Source: Methanobacterium sp. PtaU1.Bin097 (GTDB lineage: Archaea > Methanobacteriota > Methanobacteria > Methanobacteriales > Methanobacteriaceae). Taken from it: a DNA stretch of 48,106 nucleotides. Each line of letters starts with the position of its first letter. The stretch's first letter is position 1. The DNA is taken from assembly GCA_002067325.1 (NCBI GenBank), contig MVQY01000038.1:1-48106 (forward strand). Reading direction: 5' to 3'. Positions 1-8,073 of this stretch are shown piece by piece. The notes under the pieces were generated by a model. The model ran no database searches. It was not told where the DNA came from and was given only the letters and a program-made list of their open reading frames with translations. Position numbers and translations under genes: made by a program.

Positions 1-88
1 TGACTCTGCAAAAGCAGCTAACTACGTACCCAGCATGTGCGGTTTAGATGTGGTTTACGGTGAACTGGATGATTTGCTTGAAAAATAG
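1..88 (+). CDS. C-terminal end of an unidentified protein (5' truncated)
   Basis: Frame 2 is open from the window edge to a TAG at 86-88 and encodes 28 residues, including the stretch YVPSMCGLDVVYGELDD. The mixed hydrophobic/acidic composition and lower AT content than the spacer that follows look like real coding sequence. I do not recognise the family from this fragment. A 208-base AT-rich spacer separates it from the next gene, so the two are probably transcribed independently. Confidence 0.6.
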   Translation, partial: DSAKAANYVPSMCGLDVVYGELDDLLEK

Positions 89-235
89 CAATATCTAGAT
101 AAAATAAAGAAAGTTATTTGAATTAGGTTCCTATTATTTTCAAGAATATAACACGTATTTTATTTAAAATAAGTATATAAATAATCAATCATCATCAATT
201 CTTAAATGATATGATATTTAAATCAAACAAAAATC

Positions 236-290
236 TTTATATACCAAAATCCATACGTAATAATATACTTTTTTTATTTGTTAAGGAGGA
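236..290 (+). promoter_or_regulatory. TATA box and ribosome binding site of the Ntn-hydrolase cassette
   Basis: TTTATATA at 236-243 is a canonical archaeal TATA box. Transcription would start about 25 bases downstream, and AAGGAGGA at 283-290 is a strong Shine-Dalgarno seven bases before the GTG at 297. The cassette therefore has its own promoter. The position of the transcription start is inferred. Confidence 0.6.
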
Positions 291-296
291 CAAAGT

Positions 297-1133
297 GTGA
301 CAATCGCAATATCTATGAAAGTTAATGATGGTATTGTATTAGCGGCTGATAGTGCCTCTGCAATTATTGAAAAAAATCCTTCCGGTGCTTTAAGTGTTGT
401 AAATATCTATAATAACGCTAATAAGATTTTTAATTTAATTAAAGGAAAACCAGTTGGATTAATTGCTTGGGGATCTGGAAGCATTGGAAACTCTTCAATT
501 TCTACACTTACTAAAGATTTTAGGGAACTAATTAAAGAAAAAAAAATCGGATCAATAGAAAATAACAGTTATACTATAAAAAAGATGGCGTTAGAGTTTA
601 AAAAGTTCATATATGATGAGAATTATTTAAAAGAATTTAAAAGTTGGGATGAGAAACCTGACATGGGGTTCATGATAGTAGGATATTCAACAAATAGTCA
701 TTTTTCAGAAGAGTGGAAATTAGACATCCAGAACGGTGAGTGTGAAGATCCTTATATCGTTAGGGAGAAAAACCAGATTGGAATTACTTGGAACGGGGAA
801 CCAGAAGCCATATGTAGGCTTTATTTGGGACATAGTACGGCGCTTTCAGATATTTTAGAGATGACAGGACTAAATAATTCAAAAATTACAGAAATTTTAG
901 ATATTTGTCAAGAAAGATTAGTTGCTCCTATGGTAACTCCAGCTATGCCAATTCAAGATGCTATTGAACTGGCTGAATTCTTAGTTGACACTACAACACA
1001 ATTTTCACGTTTTATTCCTGGTGCTTCTACAGTTGGCGGACCTACTGAAATAGCAGCGATCACTAAACACGAAGGTTTTAAATGGATAAAGAGAAAACAT
1101 TATTATGATGTTTCTTTAAACATGGGGGTTTAA
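297..1133 (+). CDS. Proteasome-fold Ntn hydrolase (stand-alone, first gene of a toxin-antitoxin-like cassette)
   Basis: A 278-residue protein. After removal of the initiator Met the chain would begin with Thr (TIAISMKVNDGIVLAADSAS), as in catalytic proteasome beta subunits. Counting that Thr as 1, an Asp falls exactly at 17 (LAAD), and the Lys of NKIF matches the position of proteasome Lys33, which directly precedes a hydrophobic-Phe pair. GSGSIGNSS near residues 60-68 resembles the proteasome Gly-x-x-Gly-Asp turn, with Asn in place of Asp. It is longer than a usual beta subunit (about 200) and has a C-terminal extension from about residue 205 that I cannot assign. The GTG start is fixed by the AAGGAGGA site at 283-290. 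One base separates it from the next gene, so it is operonic with it. Base composition is more AT-rich than that of Hef downstream. It is not the housekeeping proteasome. Peptidase activity is inferred from the residues, and the substrate is unknown. Confidence 0.75.
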   Translation: MTIAISMKVNDGIVLAADSASAIIEKNPSGALSVVNIYNNANKIFNLIKGKPVGLIAWGSGSIGNSSISTLTKDFRELIKEKKIGSIENNSYTIKKMALEFKKFIYDENYLKEFKSWDEKPDMGFMIVGYSTNSHFSEEWKLDIQNGECEDPYIVREKNQIGITWNGEPEAICRLYLGHSTALSDILEMTGLNNSKITEILDICQERLVAPMVTPAMPIQDAIELAEFLVDTTTQFSRFIPGASTVGGPTEIAAITKHEGFKWIKRKHYYDVSLNMGV

Positions 1134-1134
1134 T

Positions 1135-1383
1135 ATGGTTGAAAGATGTGGAAGTGTTATATTTAAAGGGTCTATAGATCATAATCGAGTGGCAAAAAAC
1201 CAATTAAACTATAACTATGTAACTGCGGTTTCTATGAGTATAAACTACCAAAATCCATATATATTAGAAGAAGAGGATTTAGAATTCGGAAGAAGGACTG
1301 AAATAGCTTTAAATGAGATTTCTGAAGGTCATGGGATCAAAATGAACTGTGTAGACTTCCTGAAAGAATTAGAGACATGGTGA
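1135..1383 (+). CDS. Small protein with antitoxin-like C-terminus
   Basis: An 82-residue protein whose ATG lies one base after the stop of the Ntn hydrolase and whose end overlaps the RelE-like gene by seven bases, so all three are probably translationally coupled. The C-terminal part (FGRRTEIALNEISEGHGI, then an acidic FLKELETW end) resembles the C-terminal segment of antitoxins paired with RelE/ParE toxins: a helix, a Gly-rich turn, then a short acidic helix. The N-terminal half, with several Asn and Tyr residues, matches no DNA-binding fold I recognise. The antitoxin role is inferred mainly from position. Confidence 0.6.
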   Translation: MVERCGSVIFKGSIDHNRVAKNQLNYNYVTAVSMSINYQNPYILEEEDLEFGRRTEIALNEISEGHGIKMNCVDFLKELETW

Positions 1384-1646
1384 ATGATGATAATACACTT
1401 AAAATTGTTTTTCTTCCTAATTTCCAAGATGTGTTGAAGAAATTGAAAGAGCCAACAAAAAGTGAAGTTAAAAAAAAAATTGAAAAAATTGTTAAAAACC
1501 CCAAAATTGGAAAACCCATGCGTTACGGGAGGAAAGGCACAAGAGAAGTTTATGTGGGTTCTAAATCATTCAGATTGTCTTATAAATATCTAGAAGATGA
1601 AAATACGATCTATTTTGCTGATTTTTATCATAAAAAGCACCAATAA
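1377..1646 (+). CDS. RelE/ParE-family toxin-like protein
   Basis: An 89-residue basic protein. It has an N-terminal helical hairpin rich in Lys/Glu (residues 15-42), then GKPMRYGRKGTREVYVGSKS, SFRLSYKYLED and a final FADFYHKKHQ. This order of elements (core Pro-Met/Leu, Gly-x-Arg-Glu strand, Arg-Leu-Ser-Tyr strand, terminal basic residues) is typical of RelE/ParE-superfamily ribonuclease or gyrase toxins, and the length is typical. The start ATG at 1377 lies inside the previous gene. GTG 1380 and ATG 1384 are alternatives that change little. It is the last gene of the cassette. Whether it targets mRNA or gyrase cannot be told from the sequence. Confidence 0.7.
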   Translation: MVNDDNTLKIVFLPNFQDVLKKLKEPTKSEVKKKIEKIVKNPKIGKPMRYGRKGTREVYVGSKSFRLSYKYLEDENTIYFADFYHKKHQ

Positions 1647-1648
1647 TA

Positions 1649-1668
1649 AATGGAATGTATAATCCATT
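1649..1668 (+). terminator. Short inverted repeat after the toxin-like gene
   Basis: AATGGA at 1649-1654 and TCCATT at 1663-1668 form a 6-base stem around an 8-base loop directly after the toxin stop, followed by T-rich sequence to about 1700. It is a plausible end of the three-gene transcript, but a weak stem. Confidence 0.3.
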
Positions 1669-1825
1669 CTTAAATTTGTTTTAATTTCTTAAATATTAAT
1701 ATTAGTAAAGAATTGAATAAATTTAATTTTTATGAGTTCAATTATCAAAGACTAATTGTCAGATAATTTTATATCTTATTTCCATTTTTAATTTAATTAA
1801 CTAGAAAACTATTATTAGGATTGAA

Positions 1826-4162
1826 ATGGTAAAACAGGAACATACAAAAGATATAAATCCTTTGAAGAAATCCATTAATTGGATCCAACACCCCCTCATC
1901 AAGCCAGAGAAAATTGAATCCCGGCTTTACCAGCAAGCACTGGCGGCTCAGGTTTTAAAGAAGGGCAACACTATGATCGTCGCTCCCACCGCCCTGGGGA
2001 AGACGATTGTCGCCGCTTTGGTATCTGCTGAACGTTTAAATAGGATACCTTCATCTAAAATTCTTATGTTAGCACCCAGCAAGCCCCTGGCAGTTCAGCA
2101 CGAAGAAAGTTTAAAGGAATTCCTGAAGGCACCGGTAAACGTACTCACAGGATCTATAACTCCGGATAAAAGGGTTAAATTGTGGGAAAAAAGCCAGGTA
2201 ATATCAGCTACCCCACAGACCGTGGAATCCGATGTAATCGCTGGCCGGTACGATTTGAAAGATGTTTCCCTTCTTATATTCGATGAATGCCACCGGGGCA
2301 CCGGTAACTACGCCTACGTGTTTTTAGCAAATCGGTACATGCGGGAAGGTAAAGATCCCCTGATACTAGGTTTAACTGCATCACCTGGTGGTGATGAAGA
2401 AAAAATCAACACCGTGTGCCAGAATCTATTTATCAATGAGGTTATGGTTAAAACTGAGGATGATGTGGATGTAAAGCCCTATTTCAAGCCCATAGAAATA
2501 AAATGGGTATTCGTGGAAATGGGTAAGGAGCAGAAAAAAATCAAGGCACACCTGGATAAGGTGTTGAAAAACCGTTTGAAGGGGCTTAAAAACTTCAAGA
2601 TCATAACTTCCATTTCAAATGTCAGCCGGAGGGATATTCTCCAGGCCAGGGGCAGGGTTCAAAACAGGATATCAAGGACCGCCAATCCCCACCGTGATTG
2701 TTTGCTGGCCATGTCCATGATCACCGCTGTGATCAATTTACAACATGCACTCGAGTTACTGGAAACCCAAGGGATAAGTAATCTCCACCATTACTTCCAG
2801 AAACTCAAGAAGAAGAAGACCAAAGCTTCCCGTGGACTTTTCCAGAATGAAGATTTCAACGCTGCCGTGCAGTTAACCCGCAGAGCCTACACAAAAAAAA
2901 TCGAACATCCCAAAATGACCAGGCTCCTGAAGATCCTGAAGAAGGAGCTCTTAAAGGACCAGCAGATCATCGTGTTCAGCCAGTACCGGGACACTGTAAA
3001 TGAGATCCACAGTAAATGCGAGAAAGAAGGCATCAAATCGGTGAAATTCTTTGGACAGGCCTCCCGGGAGAAGGAGAAGGGACTTACCCAGAAAGAACAG
3101 AAGCAAATCATCAAGAACTTCCGCAAAGGACTCTATCAGGTACTGATATCCACCAGCGTAGCAGAGGAAGGAATAGACATACCATCCGTGGACCAGGTCA
3201 TCCTCTATGAGCCGGTGCCTTCAGAGATAAGGATGATCCAGAGAAGGGGTAGAACTGGTAGGAAGACTGAGGGGCAGATGACTGTGCTAATAACAAAGGG
3301 CACACGTGACGAGTCTTACTATTGGAGCAGCTTAAACAAGGAGCAGAGGATGAAAAACCAACTCACCAGAGACTTCCCCCAATCCAATATTTCACTTGAC
3401 AGGTCCCAAACGAAAATTTCTAACGGTGGAAAACAAGAACCAGCTCCTGAGGATGAAATTCCCCCGGATAATCTGGTGATCTACGTCGACCACCGGGAGG
3501 CGAAATCTGGTGTGGTCAGGGAGTTGAGCAATTTAGGGGTTAAAATGAAGTTTTCCACACTTGACGTGGCAGATTATCAGATTTCAGAGGATATAGGTGT
3601 GGAACGTAAAAGTGCACAGGATTTTACAAGTTCCATAATAGATAAAAGGTTGTATAAGCAGGCCAAGGATCTGTCTGAACAATTTAGCAAACCAGTTATA
3701 ATAATAGAAGGAAAAAACATGTATGCTGGTGGATTACATCCCAATGCGGTTCGTGGATCATTAGCTAGTCTGGCGATAGATTATAGCATCCCCATAATAC
3801 CCACCCGTTCCCCCGAAGATACCGCCGCGATGATCTACCGTTTAGCTATGCGGGAATTGGAGAAGGGATCCATGGATGCTCCGCTGCGTACCGAGAAAAA
3901 ACCGCTCAGCCTGCAGGAACAGCAGATATTCATCATTGAGTCACTCCCCAACGTGGGTCCGGTGACGGCCCGTAAACTCTTAGAAAAATTTGGAAGTGTT
4001 AAGGGAGTAATCAACGCAGAAAAGGATGAATTAACCCAGGTTGAAGGTATCGGTAAAGTGATAGCCCAGAAGATACTGGATGTCATCGATTCTGATTTCA
4101 TGTCCAGGAGAGCTGCACCAGATATAGAATTGAAATTATCTGATATTTTAGAAGAAAAATAA
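1826..4162 (+). CDS. hef: Hef: archaeal FANCM-like helicase fused to XPF-family nuclease
   Basis: A 778-residue fork-structure helicase/endonuclease that processes stalled replication forks. The N-terminal SF2 helicase has Walker A APTALGKT (53-60), DECH (153-156), a Ser-Ala-Thr-type LTASPGG motif, and a C-terminal helicase lobe with FSQYRDT, STSVAEEGIDIP and the QRRGRTGR arginine finger motif. The C-terminal XPF-like nuclease begins at VIYVDHRE and carries the signature ERKSAQDF (starting at residue 593). A tandem helix-hairpin-helix region follows (LPNVGPVTARKLLEKFG, then VEGIGKVIAQKIL). Length and domain order fit intact Hef. It stands about 2 kb from Orc1/Cdc6 in a replication and repair neighbourhood. 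The ATG at 1826 lacks a strong upstream Shine-Dalgarno. Confidence 0.95.
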   Translation: MVKQEHTKDINPLKKSINWIQHPLIKPEKIESRLYQQALAAQVLKKGNTMIVAPTALGKTIVAALVSAERLNRIPSSKILMLAPSKPLAVQHEESLKEFLKAPVNVLTGSITPDKRVKLWEKSQVISATPQTVESDVIAGRYDLKDVSLLIFDECHRGTGNYAYVFLANRYMREGKDPLILGLTASPGGDEEKINTVCQNLFINEVMVKTEDDVDVKPYFKPIEIKWVFVEMGKEQKKIKAHLDKVLKNRLKGLKNFKIITSISNVSRRDILQARGRVQNRISRTANPHRDCLLAMSMITAVINLQHALELLETQGISNLHHYFQKLKKKKTKASRGLFQNEDFNAAVQLTRRAYTKKIEHPKMTRLLKILKKELLKDQQIIVFSQYRDTVNEIHSKCEKEGIKSVKFFGQASREKEKGLTQKEQKQIIKNFRKGLYQVLISTSVAEEGIDIPSVDQVILYEPVPSEIRMIQRRGRTGRKTEGQMTVLITKGTRDESYYWSSLNKEQRMKNQLTRDFPQSNISLDRSQTKISNGGKQEPAPEDEIPPDNLVIYVDHREAKSGVVRELSNLGVKMKFSTLDVADYQISEDIGVERKSAQDFTSSIIDKRLYKQAKDLSEQFSKPVIIIEGKNMYAGGLHPNAVRGSLASLAIDYSIPIIPTRSPEDTAAMIYRLAMRELEKGSMDAPLRTEKKPLSLQEQQIFIIESLPNVGPVTARKLLEKFGSVKGVINAEKDELTQVEGIGKVIAQKILDVIDSDFMSRRAAPDIELKLSDILEEK

Positions 4163-4230
4163 AATCTTTAGATAAATAAAATCAGTTTAAATTAACCATA
4201 GTAACGATTATAAAAAACGGAAGATGGAAA

Positions 4231-4959
4231 ATGAGAATCCTAATAGACTCTAAGGGAAAAAAATACCCAGTAACCGATGAAGACCTACACACCAACTGGG
4301 GCTACATCAAAAAGGAAGACATCACCCTAAGCAGTGATGGTGATGTCCTGGAAACACATATGGGCCATAAATTCACCGTGATCATGGCGAATTTAAATGA
4401 CTACATCGATCTGATGGAAAGGAAATGCTCAATCATCCTACCTAAGGATGTTGGGATTATAAATGCCTATACTGGCCTAGGATATGGACAGAAAGTTGTA
4501 GAAGCAGGAACTGGTTCAGGAGCAACCGCACTATACTTCGCCAACATCCTAGGACCCGATGGAGAAGTTTTCACCTACGAGGTTCGGGAAGACTTCGCCC
4601 AGATAGCAGGGAAAAACATCCATGAATTCGGTCAGGAGAATGTCACAGTGAAAAACCAGGACATCAAAGAGGGAATAGATGAATCATCAGTGGATCTGGT
4701 GTTTTTAGATCTTCCACAGCCAGGGGATGTTGTAGAACACGCTGTGAATTCGTTGAAAGTCGGCGGTTACCTGGCAGCTTACAATCCCTATATAGAACAG
4801 GTGATAACCCTCAACAAAGTACTTAAAAAGCAAGGATTTTCAGAACTGAAGACAGTAGAATGTATATTGAGGGAAATGGAAATTAAAACCAAAGGGACAC
4901 GGCCTAAAACAAGGATGACAGGTCATACTGGTTATTTAACCTTTGCACGATTATTATAA
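4231..4959 (+). CDS. trmI: tRNA (adenine-N1)-methyltransferase, TrmI type
   Basis: A 242-residue S-adenosylmethionine-dependent enzyme. In archaea this family methylates A57/A58 in the T-loop of tRNA. The SAM-binding motif is VVEAGTGSGATAL (89-101), and the acidic loop (YEVRED) that binds the ribose follows. A DLPQPG motif is the expected D-x-P-x-P substrate site, and the C-terminal signature RPKTRMTGHTGYLTFARLL is characteristic. The N-terminal about 60 residues form the small beta-barrel-like domain of the family. The ATG follows GGAAGATGG. It is co-oriented with Hef (68-base gap) and pyrB (191-base gap). Confidence 0.9.
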   Translation: MRILIDSKGKKYPVTDEDLHTNWGYIKKEDITLSSDGDVLETHMGHKFTVIMANLNDYIDLMERKCSIILPKDVGIINAYTGLGYGQKVVEAGTGSGATALYFANILGPDGEVFTYEVREDFAQIAGKNIHEFGQENVTVKNQDIKEGIDESSVDLVFLDLPQPGDVVEHAVNSLKVGGYLAAYNPYIEQVITLNKVLKKQGFSELKTVECILREMEIKTKGTRPKTRMTGHTGYLTFARLL

Positions 4960-5150
4960 TAAAAAAATTGATAATAAAAATGTTAGTTAAAAAATTTGTT
5001 TAGTTAAAAAATTAATAAAATTAAATAAAAAAAAATAAAATAAATAATTATAGAATAAATGATAATGAAATAATTAATAAATAAATATTAAATAAAGAAT
5101 TAATCAATTAACTGATAAAACAGTCTTTTATCTATAAAGGTGAAGGTAAG

Positions 5151-6068
5151 ATGGTTTTTTCCCAGAAAGATATTATTTCTATAAACGATTTCAGCAAAAA
5201 GGAAATCATAGATACTCTTAAATTAGCAGAAAAAATGGAGCCTATAGCTAGGTCCCAGGAAAAATGTGATATTCTTTCTGGAAAACTCCTGGGATCTCTT
5301 TTTTATGAACCATCCACCCGAACCAGACTTTCCTTTGAAGCTGCCATGCAAAGGTTAGGTGGAGGTGTAATCGGATTCGCAGAGGCAGGTGTCAGCTCAG
5401 CCACCAAAGGAGAAAACCTCAACGACACAGTCCGTATAGTAGCTGAATACACCGACGCACTGGTTATAAGACATGATATGGAGGGTACAGCACGCTACGT
5501 AGCTGAACAGGTAGATGTTCCTGTGATAAACGCTGGTGACGGTGCAGGACAACACCCTACACAAACCTTACTAGACTTGTACACCATGCAACGTTTACTG
5601 GGTGAAATAGATGAATTGCACGTGGCCTTAGTTGGAGATCTGAAATATGGACGCACGGTACATTCTCTGGCTTATGCATTGGCTAAATTCGATGTTAAAA
5701 TGAGCTTCGTAGCCCCAAAAGAACTGCAGATGCCGAAGGAAATATTACATGACCTCAGTAAATCAGGAATACATGTGAATGAAACAGAAGACATCCACGA
5801 CGTGCTGAATTACGTAGATGTGCTCTATGTAACCCGTATCCAGAAAGAAAGATTCCCTGACCCCCAGGAATACTCTAAGATAAAAGGCGCCTATTTAATC
5901 AATGCTAAATTACTGGAAGGCAGTAATGTAATAGTAATGCATCCGTTACCCAGGGTAGATGAAATATCGCATGACGTAGATAACACTCCTTACGGTAAAT
6001 ATTTTGAGCAGGCATTTTATGGGGTTCCTGTAAGAATGGCCTTGCTAAAATCTCTGATTAAAAAATAA
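5151..6068 (+). CDS. pyrB: Aspartate carbamoyltransferase catalytic chain
   Basis: A 305-residue enzyme catalysing the first committed step of pyrimidine synthesis (carbamoyl phosphate plus aspartate to carbamoyl aspartate). The carbamoyl-phosphate loop FYEPSTRTRLSFE is at 51-63, HPTQTLLDLYT and DLKYGRTVHSL are the middle-domain signatures, and HPLPRVDEI closes the active site near 265. It is full length. The start is set by AAAGGTGAAGG just before ATG 5151. The regulatory chain pyrI is not in this window. It converges with cdc6 on the other strand. Confidence 0.97.
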   Translation: MVFSQKDIISINDFSKKEIIDTLKLAEKMEPIARSQEKCDILSGKLLGSLFYEPSTRTRLSFEAAMQRLGGGVIGFAEAGVSSATKGENLNDTVRIVAEYTDALVIRHDMEGTARYVAEQVDVPVINAGDGAGQHPTQTLLDLYTMQRLLGEIDELHVALVGDLKYGRTVHSLAYALAKFDVKMSFVAPKELQMPKEILHDLSKSGIHVNETEDIHDVLNYVDVLYVTRIQKERFPDPQEYSKIKGAYLINAKLLEGSNVIVMHPLPRVDEISHDVDNTPYGKYFEQAFYGVPVRMALLKSLIKK

Positions 6069-6253
6069 TTATTTTACTTTTTTTCTGATTTAACTCCCTT
6101 TATAAACTTGATTTTTTAATTGAAGTAATAATAGTTAATTATATGGTAAATAAATTATTATAATAATAATATAATAATATAAATATTAATAATATAAATA
6201 AAATAATTAATAACTAATTTTATAATAATAAATAGAAAAAGGAGTTAAAAAAA
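6069..6253. other. AT-rich spacer between convergent pyrB and cdc6
   Basis: Nearly pure A/T with many ATAAT/AATAAT units at 6150-6235 and T tracts near both gene ends. It probably holds the terminators of both genes. It contains no TTACACTTGAAA box, so I do not count it as part of the origin. Confidence 0.5.
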
Positions 6254-7402
6254 TCAGTTATTCGTCCATATAGCCTCTTCCAGTAAATCTGTATCGCACT
6301 GGAGATCTATTATATTGGTCCTGCCTTTTCCCCTTCCCCTAGATATAGTCTTAGTAGATATCAGTCCTAGCATTTCAAGTTCGTTTATGAAATCAAAGAT
6401 CCTTCTGTAAGATACTGAGTCGCCTTTTGAAAACTCTTTATACACATCGTAGAGTCTTCCGGATGTTATTTCTTCACTTCTTTTGGTCAGGTAGAGTATG
6501 GACTCTAAAACTTTTTGCTGCTGGCTGGGTAGGGTCATTATGATGTCTGTGACTTTATTATGTTCGATGTATTCTTTAGCTTCCCTTACATAATCCTCAT
6601 ATACTACTTCAGAGCCTTTTTCATCTGCCATTTCTCCAGATGTACGAAGCAAATCCAGGGCGTAACGTGCATCACCCTCTTCTTTAGCAGCCATTGCTGC
6701 GCATAAAGGAATCACATCATCATTTAGAACACCATCAGCAAAAGATAGGTTAGCCCTATCTTCAAGTATGTCTACCAGCTGTTGGGCGTTATATGGTGGG
6801 AATACGATTTCCCTATCCCTTAAACTGCTTTTTACCCTGGGCTTGATGAACTGTTTGAAGTCTACGAAGTTACTGATGGAGGCTATAGAAACATTTTCTG
6901 TTCTGGTCAGGGTGTAGAGCAGTCCATCACCGTCATTTTTAAGGAGAATATCTATTTCATCAAGTATGATCATTAAAATCAGGTTTTTACCGAAAACATT
7001 CCTCTTAAATAGATCCCGGAAGGCATGTATAACTTCTGCTTTGGTCCAGCCCCTGTATGGGACGTCCTGACCTAACTGCTGACATAGACGTGCTATTACC
7101 TGGTATTCTGTGGTGTAATCTGTGCAGCGTATGTATTCCACTCTGACATTGATGTCCTTGTCCTTTGAAACGTCTTCCAATTGTTTTCTGGCGAATTTAG
7201 CCACAGCTGTTTTCCCAGTACCTGTCTTGCCGTATATGGTTACATCTGGTGGAGTAACTCCAGTCAACGCTTCTTTCCAGTATTTGGCCACTGATTTTAT
7301 CTGATCTTCACGGTGTGGTAGGTTGTCAGGTAAAAACCTGTGGTCGAGATATTTTTTGCATTTAAAAACAGTTTTGCCGTCTAGTTCTTCGAATATGTTC
7401 AA
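6254..7402 (-). CDS. cdc6: Orc1/Cdc6 replication initiator
   Basis: A 382-residue AAA+ ATPase that binds origin recognition boxes and recruits the MCM helicase. Walker A is GKTGTGKT (58-65), Walker B MIILDEID (143-150), sensor-1 ASISNFVD and sensor-2/lid region DARYALDLLR, followed by a C-terminal winged helix (from about 290, LPSQQQKVLESILYL) for DNA binding. The frame begins with TTG at 7402-7400 preceded by AGGGGCGTG. No ATG fits, so the TTG start is likely. It is divergent from the origin, which begins just upstream, an arrangement that in archaea commonly couples the initiator to its own origin and to autoregulation. Confidence 0.95.
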   Translation of the reverse strand: MNIFEELDGKTVFKCKKYLDHRFLPDNLPHREDQIKSVAKYWKEALTGVTPPDVTIYGKTGTGKTAVAKFARKQLEDVSKDKDINVRVEYIRCTDYTTEYQVIARLCQQLGQDVPYRGWTKAEVIHAFRDLFKRNVFGKNLILMIILDEIDILLKNDGDGLLYTLTRTENVSIASISNFVDFKQFIKPRVKSSLRDREIVFPPYNAQQLVDILEDRANLSFADGVLNDDVIPLCAAMAAKEEGDARYALDLLRTSGEMADEKGSEVVYEDYVREAKEYIEHNKVTDIIMTLPSQQQKVLESILYLTKRSEEITSGRLYDVYKEFSKGDSVSYRRIFDFINELEMLGLISTKTISRGRGKGRTNIIDLQCDTDLLEEAIWTNN

Positions 7403-7466
7403 ATTTGCACGCCCCTAAAAATTTAAAGTTTAAAATATTCAGATCCAAACTCTGGGATCCCATTTG

Positions 7467-7495
7467 AGATTTTTGAATCTCCTGATCAAAAATCT
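7467..7495. repeat. Perfect 10-bp inverted repeat in the left arm of oriC
   Basis: AGATTTTTGA at 7467-7476 and TCAAAAATCT at 7486-7495 form a perfect 10-base stem with a 9-base loop. It lies 65 bases upstream of the cdc6 start, so it could be an operator or hairpin controlling initiator synthesis. GATCC/GGATC arms sit just beside it (7442-7459). Confidence 0.6.
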
Positions 7496-7533
7496 TCTAA
7501 AGGTACGATGTTTACAGGTTTAACAATGGAAGC

Positions 7534-7553
7534 AGAAGTTAGTGATAACTTCT
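7534..7553. repeat. Perfect 8-bp inverted repeat beside the first origin box
   Basis: AGAAGTTA at 7534-7541 and TAACTTCT at 7546-7553 with a 4-base GTGA loop. It lies between the cdc6 promoter region and the leftmost origin box and does not share the box sequence. Confidence 0.5.
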
Positions 7554-7578
7554 ATGGATACGGTTCGTTGAAATCTCT

Positions 7579-7770
7579 GGGGGTCTGTTTCAAGTGTAAG
7601 TTTAAGGTTGTCTAAAAATTTTCATGAGGTTGATTTCAAGTGAAAAATGTGATGCAGAATAATGGTAACTTTTTTCAAAAAATTGGAGAGTTACCCTTCA
7701 AGTGTATTTACTTAATATTTTCCCGAAATTTCCGATTATTTTTAGACAGAGAGATGAATTGCAAGTGTAA
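7579..7770 (-). repeat. Left set of four origin recognition boxes (minus orientation)
   Basis: Read on the minus strand, the boxes are at 7599-7579 (TTACACTTGAAACAGACCCC), 7643-7627 (TCACTTGAAATCAACCT), 7706-7685 (TACACTTGAAGGGTAACTC) and 7770-7745 (TTACACTTGCAATTCATCTC). The TTACACTTG core is conserved and the tail tends to end in a pyrimidine-rich TCTCTC or CCCC tract. All four point towards cdc6. Confidence 0.85.
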
Positions 7771-7875
7771 TTAACTTAATCTAAACCTTAATTTAAACTT
7801 TGTTATTATCCCTTTTACCAAAAGAAATATTACTTAGTAGTTTTTATGTAAAAATAAAATAAAAGTATTACGAAT

Positions 7876-8000
7876 TTACAGTTGAAATTGACCTCTCTCT
7901 CTTTTTTTCACAAAAAGTTACACTTGAAATGCACCCCTTTATCCCCTGTAAAAAAAGTCAGAGAAATTATATATTACACTTGAAATTGATGTCTCTATCA
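7876..8000 (+). repeat. Right set of three origin recognition boxes (plus orientation)
   Basis: Boxes begin at 7876 (TTACAGTTGAAATTGACCTC), 7918 (TTACACTTGAAATGCACCCC) and 7974 (TTACACTTGAAATTGATGTC). They continue into pyrimidine-rich tails (TCTCTC, CCCTTTATCCCC, TCTATC). They point away from the AT-rich centre, mirroring the left set. The first has G for C in the core. Confidence 0.85.
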
Positions 8001-8073
8001 CTGTAATAAAAATTGGAAAAAATTTAACCAAAAAATTTGGTATTTTAATAATTGTTAGGTGTTAGTAATTAAT

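Larger units (their letters stand above)
7403..8073. other. Chromosomal replication origin (oriC)
   Basis: A 671-base gene-free region between the initiator gene and DUF2299. It contains seven copies of an origin-recognition-box-like element with core TTACACTTGAAA. Four at the left are on the minus strand and three at the right are on the plus strand, so the tails of both sets point outwards from a central AT-rich stretch (about 7707-7875) that is the likely duplex-unwinding element. Mini-ORBs with this core are, from memory, those of Methanothermobacter. Two perfect inverted repeats occur on the left side. The position next to cdc6 supports the call. Confidence 0.9.

Noticed and set aside
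6120..6240. ATAAT-rich tract as a second unwinding element or origin
   Set aside because: No origin boxes nearby and simple A/T repetition is common in the spacers of this window.
7579..8000. Short repeated units spaced by 40-60 bases, suggestive of a CRISPR array
   Set aside because: Repeats are only about 12 bases of conserved core, vary in sequence, and switch orientation at the AT-rich centre next to cdc6; they are origin recognition boxes.
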